From NCBI GenBank assembly GCA_002894685.1, contig NCRC01000008.1, positions 1 to 64,000 on the forward strand: a stretch of DNA of 64,000 nt, read 5' to 3'. Position numbers and translations under genes: made by a program. This document shows positions 57,638 through 64,000 of this stretch, piece after piece; the stretch's first letter is position 1; the number at the start of each line of letters is the position of its first letter. Under the pieces are notes generated by a model. It was not told the origin of the DNA. It did no database searches and saw only the letters and a program-made list of their open reading frames with translations. The stretch comes from Salinivenus lutea. Its GTDB lineage: Bacteria > Bacteroidota > Rhodothermia > Rhodothermales > Salinibacteraceae.

Positions 57638-60600
57638 TCACGAGTCGAGTGCGGTTACCAGCGCTACGGTCGCGAGGGGGGCAATGAGCGTGGCCGCCAG
57701 CAGGCCGCCCACGACCGTTACGGCCATGCCGACCCAGAACTCGCCCTCCTGCGGGAAAACCAGGAGCGGCAGCATCGCCACGCAGGTGGAGAGGGTCGTT
57801 GTCCACATGGGGCGCAGCCGCTCGCGCAGGGCGAGGCGGGCGAGCGGACCGACGGCCCCGTGCGGACGACGAGCGCGAAGGTGCCGGTAGCGGTCGACCA
57901 ACAGAATCGAATCGTTGGCCGCCAGGCCGACCAACAGGACGGCCCCGATGAACGCGCCCTCGGCAAACGCCAGGTCGCCCGCCAGGAGGAAGGCCGCAGC
58001 CACGCCCACCAGCGCCGTCGGCACGCTCAGGAGCACCACGCCCGGCAGGCGCCACGACTCGAACACCGCCGCCGTGGCGAGAAAGACGAGCACGAGGGTG
58101 CCCAGGATCACCCAGCCGACGGCGCGCTCCGTCTCGTCGGAAAAGAAGGTCTGCTGCTCCCGCTCCAGTCGGTAGCCGGGCGGGGTTGAGAACGACGCCA
58201 GGGCCTCGTCCAAAAACTCGCTGCCCATGCGATGGGGCCCGCGGTAGTCGACCTCGATGTAGCGCTTGTACTGCTGATTTTCGCGGACGATGCGGCTGGG
58301 GACCGTTTCGACGTCGTACGTGGCGGCGCTTTTGAGCTTGACCTGGGTGCTGCCGGCCAGCACGAGGGGGCGATCGGTGAGCGTCTCGGCGTCGAGCTGC
58401 GACGCGCCGTCGACCACGACGCGGACGGGCAGCTGCGGGGCCCCCTGAAGGTCGGCCCAGAAGGCGGGGCGGCGCGTCGTGAGCACGGGCCGGAGGCGCG
58501 CGGCCAGGCGCTGGGGCGTAACGCCGGTGCGGGCCTGCGCGTCGGGGCCGAGGCGGAAGCGCAGGACCTCGCGCGGCTGCCGGAAGCCGTACTGCCCGGC
58601 GTCGGTGTTCACGGTGGCTACGCGGCGGCTCGCGTCTTTCAGGTTACGGGCAAACCGCTCGGTGAGGGCCGCCAGGTCCTCGTAGTTGGGCCCGTAGGCG
58701 ACGACGGTAAACCCTGAGATGTTGGTGCCGCTGCGGCTGAAGTACCCCTGCGGCAGCAGGCCGCTCACGCTCACGTCGATGCCGGCCAGGAGGACGGCCT
58801 CCTGAATGAGCCGCTCGCGGAGGCGGTAGGGCTCAACTGTTTCCAACGCAGGTTCGCGGAAGAGGACGCGGAGGGAGGCGTTGCGCTCCCGGACGCGCGC
58901 CACGGTCCGCCGTACGGACTCGGAGGCCAGGGCGGTCTGTTCGAAGCGTCGGAGCAGCGAGTCGGCCTGCCCGATGGGATTGCCGGGCGGAAAGCCGAGG
59001 CGGACGGCGACCGCCGGGTCGGCCTCGTAGTCCCACTGCTCGCCGAAGGGGGTTTGCTGCACAAAGGGCCGCACGATGCCGCCGAGCGCCGGATTGATCC
59101 ATTCGCGGGCTTCTTGGGCGACATCGTGTCCCACCGTCTGGTTATAGAGGCCCGCGAGCCGCTGGACCGCCACCGGCTGGTCGGGATCGTCCGCAACGTC
59201 GAGGGTGGAGGGCAGGGCCCACAGGGGCACTCCCACGAGGAGGATGAGCGCGAGGAGAGTGGTTTTGGGGGCCCACGTGCCCAGCCGGTACGGCAGTTGG
59301 ATGGCACGCCGCACTCCCCGCGGCAGGCGGTGTCCGCCGCTGGTGGTGGGCAGCCATCGACCGAGCACGGGTACCAGCACGACCGCACTGGCCAGGGAGG
59401 CCGCCAGCGTGAGCGCCGTGAGCACCCCGAAGGGAAGGAAGAGGGCGCGCAGTTCGCCGCTCAGGTAGACCAGAGGCAGCATCACGGCGATGGTCGTGAC
59501 GGTGCCCCCCACGAGGGGCAGTGCCACGCTCCGGACCGCCGCGTCGGCGGTTTCGGCAAGCGGGACCCCGGGAGACTGTTCGCGCTGGAGGACGAGCTGT
59601 TCGGTTACAATCACGCTGTTGTCCACCAGCAGGCCAAACACGAGCACAAGCCCGGCGAGTGTGACGAGGTTGAGCGTGAGGCCCAGCGGCTCCATGAGGG
59701 CGAGGGCGCCGGCCAGGGCCACCGCCACGCTGAACAGCACCACCCCCACGGCCCGCACGCTTCGCAGCATGAGCAACATCACGAGGATCACGAGCAGCAG
59801 CCCGATGCCCCCCTGCCACCGGAGTTCACGGAGCTGACCGCGCACGTCCTCACTCTTGTCGGTCGCCACCTCCAGGCGCGTCTCCGCCGGGAGCTCCTCT
59901 TCGAGGGTGGCCATCCGACTGCGTACCCGCTCGGCAACCTCCACCATGTGACTGCCGGGCGCCCGGTCGAGGGTGAGGGTGACGACGGGATTCCCGTCGA
60001 TGCGTGTGATGGAGCGGCGCGGGGCCGACTTCTGTTCGATCGTGGCCACGGTTCCCAGCCGCACCGGCGGGCCCTCACGGCCCGGCGCACTCACGATGAG
60101 GTCGCGCAGGGCGCTCGTTCGGTCCGAGGCCGGGGTGAGGAGGAGCGGCGCCCGCCCGGTGCCCCGCAGGCGGCCGTAGACCGCATTGGTCGTGGCTTCG
60201 CGGAGGGCCTGCCGGGCGGCCGACGCCTGGATGTTTTGCGTGGCCAGCCGGTCGGGGTCGAGTGTGACGAGCAGTTCGCGCGTGGTGCCGCCCCGGACCC
60301 GGACGTCGGCCACGCCGGGAAGGCTGCCGAGGCGAGCCGACACGCGATTATCTGCCAGGCGACGGAGCGACGACGGTGCCTGCGGACCCACGAGCTGGAG
60401 CGTCATAAAGCCCTGCTCGTCGCGCAATTCCTCGGGCACCCGCTTCGTGAGGCGGGGCGAAACGCGGTCCGGCAAGGATTCCTCCACGAGCCGCAGCCGC
60501 TCGCTCACGCGGGCCGTGTAGAGGCCCAGGTCGGTGTTCTCGTCCACCTGCGCGGTGATCGTGGCCTGTCCCTCCTCCGAGACGCTCTCGATGCCCGCCG

Positions 60601-60838
60601 TGCCCTCCACCTCCTGCACTGCCCGCTCAAGGGGCGCCGTGACGTACCGCTCCACGCTCTGGGGCGAACTGCCGGACCAGGTCGCCGTGATTCGCACCTC
60701 CGGCAGCTCCACCGTTGGGGCCCATTCCAGTGGCACCTGCGTTGCCATCCAGGCCCCGCCCAGCAGCAGGGCCACGGCCCACGCCAGAACCGGAACGGGC
60801 CGCTCAATCCAGCGCTGAAGCCAACTCGTTCGGGACAT
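57638..60838 (-). CDS. RND efflux permease (HAE1/AcrB-type)
   Basis: 1066-residue RND permease, full length, with an N-terminal helix (VPVLAWAVALLLGGAWMA) followed by a porter domain, five helices, a second porter domain and five more. The proton-relay helix TM4 contains GLLVDNSVIV, where the second of the usual two aspartates is Asn, as seen in several HAE1 members. TM10-12 hold GLAANDSILLVDRY. It exports small hydrophobic molecules with an adaptor and outer-membrane channel, neither of which lies between 57 and 64 kb. It is transcribed after two propeller lipoprotein genes. Confidence 0.93.
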   Translation of the reverse strand: MSRTSWLQRWIERPVPVLAWAVALLLGGAWMATQVPLEWAPTVELPEVRITATWSGSSPQSVERYVTAPLERAVQEVEGTAGIESVSEEGQATITAQVDENTDLGLYTARVSERLRLVEESLPDRVSPRLTKRVPEELRDEQGFMTLQLVGPQAPSSLRRLADNRVSARLGSLPGVADVRVRGGTTRELLVTLDPDRLATQNIQASAARQALREATTNAVYGRLRGTGRAPLLLTPASDRTSALRDLIVSAPGREGPPVRLGTVATIEQKSAPRRSITRIDGNPVVTLTLDRAPGSHMVEVAERVRSRMATLEEELPAETRLEVATDKSEDVRGQLRELRWQGGIGLLLVILVMLLMLRSVRAVGVVLFSVAVALAGALALMEPLGLTLNLVTLAGLVLVFGLLVDNSVIVTEQLVLQREQSPGVPLAETADAAVRSVALPLVGGTVTTIAVMLPLVYLSGELRALFLPFGVLTALTLAASLASAVVLVPVLGRWLPTTSGGHRLPRGVRRAIQLPYRLGTWAPKTTLLALILLVGVPLWALPSTLDVADDPDQPVAVQRLAGLYNQTVGHDVAQEAREWINPALGGIVRPFVQQTPFGEQWDYEADPAVAVRLGFPPGNPIGQADSLLRRFEQTALASESVRRTVARVRERNASLRVLFREPALETVEPYRLRERLIQEAVLLAGIDVSVSGLLPQGYFSRSGTNISGFTVVAYGPNYEDLAALTERFARNLKDASRRVATVNTDAGQYGFRQPREVLRFRLGPDAQARTGVTPQRLAARLRPVLTTRRPAFWADLQGAPQLPVRVVVDGASQLDAETLTDRPLVLAGSTQVKLKSAATYDVETVPSRIVRENQQYKRYIEVDYRGPHRMGSEFLDEALASFSTPPGYRLEREQQTFFSDETERAVGWVILGTLVLVFLATAAVFESWRLPGVVLLSVPTALVGVAAAFLLAGDLAFAEGAFIGAVLLVGLAANDSILLVDRYRHLRARRPHGAVGPLARLALRERLRPMWTTTLSTCVAMLPLLVFPQEGEFWVGMAVTVVGGLLAATLIAPLATVALVTALDS

Positions 60839-60953
60839 GTCTCGCGTCGATCAGACGGAGGGTCTCTGAATGCAGGCGACGTGCTTCTGGAACCGCGTCC
60901 TACCGGCCGTCTGGTGGGTCCCGTTTCCGTTCTCACGCTTCACGCCTCGTGCT

Positions 60954-62084
60954 TCACGAATCAATTCGGTACCGAACGACCGCCGGCGCCCCTACATCTG
61001 TGGTCGTCGTGCCGTACACGTGCCTATCCTGAATGACCTCCAGGTCCATGTCGGCGTCCAGCTGAACTTCGGAGATCGTTTTCTCCTCCGGCGAGAGGAC
61101 CCACCAGGATGTCGTCTCGGCGTCGGGCCCCTCCGGCGGACGACGCACCCACAGGTGCCCGGTGTCGGCCACAAGGAGGTCCGTGAACGCCGGCTTCGTG
61201 TCGGGAAAATCCGATTCAAGCGGACCGCGAATCGCGGACGGAATGTCCGCCAGGGCGGAGTCGCGCTCAGCTTCGGTGATGGGCACCGGATCCGCCGGGA
61301 TGCGCACGACCGACTCTGTCGTCCCGTCGAGCGACGTGGCTTGAATCTGGAGGCTGTCGGTGACGCCGTGGTAGAGGCGGCCGTTGGGCCCGGGCGCCAC
61401 CTTCGTTACGCGCCCAAACGGAAGATAGGCGATGGCGGCCCCCTCATCGCCGAAGGAGGTCGCGACTTTTCGTCGCTGCACACGCAGGAGCGAATCGTCC
61501 GACACGGTTGTCCCGTCGAGGGCGTGCCAGGTGTTTGGTGTGGGGCGGTAGAGGCCTTCTCTGCGAGTGAAGCCTGGAGTGAACTCCCCCACAAAACGGT
61601 CGCCCAGCACCCGGATGCCCGACAGGTGGCCGATGTCGCTGGTGATGACCACCGACCGGGCCCGCTCGGCGGACGGTGGCGGAGTGAACACCGTGAGCCG
61701 GTTCAGTTGGTTGTCAAACACGTACACCGAGTCGCCGCGTGCCACGTCGACGATGGACGGGTCCTGAAACTCCCCCGGGCCCTGTCCCGGCCGTCCAAGG
61801 GTGTCGAGGAGCGTGCCGTCCGGCCGAAGGACCTTGAGGTGGGTGGCCTCCCGGTCGGCCACGACCATGTGGCCGTCAGTCGTCACGCCGAGATCCTGAA
61901 CCGAGCCCAGGAAGTAGTTCTCCGTCTCGCTCACCTGAAGCTCCTGGGTCAGCGTGAGCCCGTCTTCCCGCAGCGTCCAGCCTCCGAGAGAGGGGGCATC
62001 GTCAGAGCCACCACAGCCGGCGAGAAGGAGTCCGAGAACACAGTAAAAAGCGAAAACAAGCGAGCGCGGACAAGGGCGCGTCAT
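60954..62084 (-). CDS. six-bladed beta-propeller lipoprotein (copy B)
   Basis: 376 residues. The signal peptide ends in a lipobox LLAGCGG (Cys at about 24). The rest is built of propeller blades: NYFLGSVQDLGVTTDGHMVVADREATHLKVL, GEFQDPSIVDVARGDSVYVFDNQLNRLTVF and so on, as in the 6-bladed beta-propeller (DUF5128-like) family of Bacteroidota. The C-terminus YGTTTTDVGAPAVVRYRI is nearly the same as that of the upstream neighbour, so the two are tandem paralogues. No enzyme motif. It lies 37 bp after copy A and 115 bp before the RND gene. Confidence 0.88.
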   Translation of the reverse strand: MTRPCPRSLVFAFYCVLGLLLAGCGGSDDAPSLGGWTLREDGLTLTQELQVSETENYFLGSVQDLGVTTDGHMVVADREATHLKVLRPDGTLLDTLGRPGQGPGEFQDPSIVDVARGDSVYVFDNQLNRLTVFTPPPSAERARSVVITSDIGHLSGIRVLGDRFVGEFTPGFTRREGLYRPTPNTWHALDGTTVSDDSLLRVQRRKVATSFGDEGAAIAYLPFGRVTKVAPGPNGRLYHGVTDSLQIQATSLDGTTESVVRIPADPVPITEAERDSALADIPSAIRGPLESDFPDTKPAFTDLLVADTGHLWVRRPPEGPDAETTSWWVLSPEEKTISEVQLDADMDLEVIQDRHVYGTTTTDVGAPAVVRYRIDS

Positions 62085-62121
62085 GGCTTAAAGATCTGTT
62101 CTGAAGTCGACAGCGAGTTCT

Positions 62122-63249
62122 TCAGTTGTCAAGGCGAATTCGATAGCGGACCAGGGCCGGGGCGCCCCCGTCCGTGGTCGTCGCGCCGTAGGCCCGGTCG
62201 TCCTGGATCGTGAAGATCCGAATTTCGGACGACAACGTGTCAGTCATGACCCGCTTCGTCTCCGTGGCCGCCACCCACCAGGCCGTGCTGTCGGGATTGG
62301 TCGTCGGCCGTCCAAACCAGTATCGGCCGTCGCCGTCGACGAGGAACTGATTGAATGCCGGCTTCGAGGCGGGGATTTCGTTTCGCACCTGTTCGCGACC
62401 GCGGGTCTGGTCCGCAAGTGCGGTTTCAATCTCGTCGTCGGTCACGGGGGGCGCCGACTCGAAGGGCACGCGGACCGTCCGCTCGGGCTGACCGGTCGAG
62501 CCGTAAGCGGTAACCGTCAGACTGTCGCTCCAGGCGTAGTGCACGCGTCCCTTTGGCCCAAGTGCAAAGTGTGGGGCCGGCGTGAACGGGACGTACAGGA
62601 ACAACTTACCGCCGTTGTCGAGGTCCTTTGAGGTCACCCGATAAGGCGGTGTGGTGAGGAGTGGGTCGCCGATCGTCCCGTCCAGGCTGACCGGCCGCAC
62701 GCCCATCTGGGCATCTTCCTGAACCACGGCCCGCGCTCCCGGTGAATACACGAAGAGAAACGATCTGTCGAGGCTCGCCCCTCTGCCGGGAATCATCATG
62801 TCGATGGGGGTACCCTGATCGCCGTGGGAACTGAACCCCCGCTCGAACGCGAGTTCAGGGGAGAAGACATGCACGCGGCCGTCGGTTCCGTCCATAACGT
62901 AAAGCGAGTCGCCCCGACCCACTGACAGTTTGAGTGGATACTGAAATTCACCGGGGCCCTCCCCTCTCGTGCCCACGGTATCCCGCAGCTCACCATCGGG
63001 CGAGAGCACCTTCACGTGAGCGGCCTGATTATCGGCGACGTAAATCTGCCCGTCGTCTGCAACGGCCACGTCCGCAATGCGTCCGAAGTAGAAGCTCTTC
63101 CCCTCGCTGACGTGCAGACGTTCTTGAAGCTCAAGAGTCCCTTCCGCGATGGTCCACTCGCCTGAGGCAGTCGTCTCGTTCGAGCCGCAGCCTACGAGCC
63201 ACGTGCAGAGGACGAGTGCGGAAGTGAGAAGAGCGCCGTAGCGGAGCAT
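62122..63249 (-). CDS. six-bladed beta-propeller lipoprotein (copy A)
   Basis: 375 residues. A signal peptide with lipobox WLVGCGS (Cys at about 21) is followed by propeller blades, among them SFYFGRIADVAVADDGQIYVADNQAAHVKVL, GEFQYPLKLSVGRGDSLYVMDGTDGRVHVF and KPAFNQFLVDGDGRYWFGRP, ending YGATTTDGGAPALVRYRI. It is a clear paralogue of copy B in the same order of blades. It follows an RND permease gene 42 bp away on the same strand. It is likely an outer- or inner-membrane-anchored periplasmic protein of unknown ligand. Confidence 0.88.
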   Translation of the reverse strand: MLRYGALLTSALVLCTWLVGCGSNETTASGEWTIAEGTLELQERLHVSEGKSFYFGRIADVAVADDGQIYVADNQAAHVKVLSPDGELRDTVGTRGEGPGEFQYPLKLSVGRGDSLYVMDGTDGRVHVFSPELAFERGFSSHGDQGTPIDMMIPGRGASLDRSFLFVYSPGARAVVQEDAQMGVRPVSLDGTIGDPLLTTPPYRVTSKDLDNGGKLFLYVPFTPAPHFALGPKGRVHYAWSDSLTVTAYGSTGQPERTVRVPFESAPPVTDDEIETALADQTRGREQVRNEIPASKPAFNQFLVDGDGRYWFGRPTTNPDSTAWWVAATETKRVMTDTLSSEIRIFTIQDDRAYGATTTDGGAPALVRYRIRLDN

Positions 63250-63291
63250 GAATGAAATGAGGTCTTTGCCGAAGGAGAAATGGAAAGAACA

Positions 63292-64000
63292 TCAGAGATC
63301 CTGCGCCACGGCCTGGTACAGCACCGGCACCACGATCAGCGTGAGCACCGTCGCACTGAGCAGGCCGCCGACGATGGCAATCGCCAGGGGCGCCCGGATC
63401 TCGGCGCCGGCTCCCAACCCCAGCGCGAGGGGAAGCAGGCCCAGCACCGTCGTGATCGTTGTCATGAGGATGGGCCGGAAGCGCGCCCGTCCGCCCGCCA
63501 GAATGGCCTCGCGCAGGGACATCCCCCGCTCCCGCCTTTGGTTGATAAAGTCCACCTTGATGATGGCGTCGTTGACGACGATGCCGACCAGCACCACGCA
63601 GCCGGTGAGGCTCATCAGATTGACCGTCTGCCCGGTGAGCCACAGCACCAGGGCTACGCCCGCGGCGGCGAGGGGCACGGCGGCCAGGATGACGAATGGT
63701 TGCCGCAGGCGCTCGAACTGGGCCGTGAGGATGAGGTAGACCAGCAGCAGGCTCAGGAGCAGGCTCCAGCCGACGGCCCGCAGGCTTTCGCGGAAGGCGC
63801 GGTTGGCGCCGCCCACCTCGCCGCGCACGCCGGTTGGGAGGGTGGCGTCGAGGGTCGTCTGTACGGCGTTCACCGCCTCAGACAGGCCGCGGGCCTCCGA
63901 CACGTCGGCCACGAGGCGCACCACCGGCGCCTGTCCGGACCGCAGGAGCGCGGCCGGGAGGGTCGTTCGCTCGGCCGTCACGAAGCGACGGAGGGGCAGG
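63292..64000 (-). CDS. RND efflux permease, C-terminal part (gene continues past window)
   Basis: The visible 236 codons correspond to the end of an RND permease: the last part of the second porter domain (to about LPTGVRGEVGG), then the helices SLLLSLLLVYLILTAQF, CVVLVGIVVNDAIIKVDF and PLALGLGAGAEIRAP, ending VVPVLYQAVAQDL. The start is beyond position 64000, since the frame stays open to the edge with coding character (LPLRRFVTAER). It is a separate protein from the full-length RND at 57638. It is first in a group with the two propeller lipoproteins. Confidence 0.9.
   Translation of the reverse strand, partial: LPLRRFVTAERTTLPAALLRSGQAPVVRLVADVSEARGLSEAVNAVQTTLDATLPTGVRGEVGGANRAFRESLRAVGWSLLLSLLLVYLILTAQFERLRQPFVILAAVPLAAAGVALVLWLTGQTVNLMSLTGCVVLVGIVVNDAIIKVDFINQRRERGMSLREAILAGGRARFRPILMTTITTVLGLLPLALGLGAGAEIRAPLAIAIVGGLLSATVLTLIVVPVLYQAVAQDL

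Noticed and set aside
57638-60838. Asn in the TM4 Asp pair of the RND protein as a defect
   Set aside because: VDN in place of VDD is, as far as I recall, found in active relatives of the HAE1 group, so it is not evidence of loss of function.
59054-61036. Plus-strand frame across the RND gene (660 codons)
   Set aside because: It is antisense to the permease, with His/Glu/Arg-rich text.
57638-64000. The two RND genes as halves of one gene split by an insertion
   Set aside because: The gene at 57638 is full length (1066 residues) and the other contains the C-terminal helices as well, so they are two transporters.

Overview
The window looks like chromosomal DNA of a high-GC, halophilic member of the Rhodothermota/Bacteroidota, most probably Salinibacter or a close relative. 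This is inferred from the gene content: an alternative complex III operon joined to an A2-type caa3 oxidase, BshA, a PorV-like protein, a short CarB without its regulatory domain, and acidic proteins. No database search was run. About 55 protein genes and one tRNA are supported. No insertion sequence, CRISPR array or rRNA was seen. Long antisense ORFs are common because of the GC-rich third codon positions and were discarded.

Layout. 0-2.6 kb (minus): accA, an acyl-CoA thioesterase and an AcuC-like deacetylase. 2.9-17.7 kb (plus): a respiratory supercluster, actABCDEF (quinol:cytochrome c oxidoreductase), an unrecognised Fn3-like membrane protein, a SCO copper chaperone, caa3 oxidase subunits II, I, III and IV, and a small membrane protein. 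Electrons would pass from menaquinol through ActA/ActE hemes to the cytochrome c domain of subunit II and on to oxygen. 18-20.3 kb: metF, then a convergent csp-ybeY-hpf group. 20.5-25.8 kb (minus): lptF/G, rsmI and a DUF2723 membrane protein. 26-29.5 kb: a glyoxalase II-like hydrolase facing bshA, an outer-membrane barrel and a SleB-like hydrolase. 29.9-32.7 kb: pdxB, era, pdxJ. 33-38.3 kb: a pseudopilin-like and a PilM-like gene, rsmD, coaD, an aminotransferase and a site-2 protease.

38.3-41.5 kb (plus): a lipoprotein, a beta-propeller protein with a sorting-type C-terminus and a PorV-like barrel, together suggesting type IX secretion. 41.5-45.7 kb (minus): a PagL-like lipid A deacylase, an S9-family protein that has lost its catalytic triad, and a CPBP membrane protein. 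45.9-48.6 kb: two alpha/beta hydrolases and a non-canonical SDR. 48.7-50.2 kb: tRNA-Arg(CCT), then a ParA ATPase with a largely disordered partner. 50.6-52.9 kb: folK, a deoxynucleoside kinase with an altered P-loop, a small membrane protein and a TonB-like protein. 53-57.5 kb (plus): carA and carB, with a terminator in the carA leader, 15-bp tandem repeats between the genes and a second copy of the carB tail 100 bp downstream. 57.6-64 kb (minus): two RND efflux permeases flanking two paralogous propeller lipoproteins. The last RND gene runs off the window.

The most interesting items are the ParA/partner pair, the S9 pseudoenzyme beside PagL, the altered kinase P-loop, the carA leader, the duplicated carB tail and the RND/propeller cluster.
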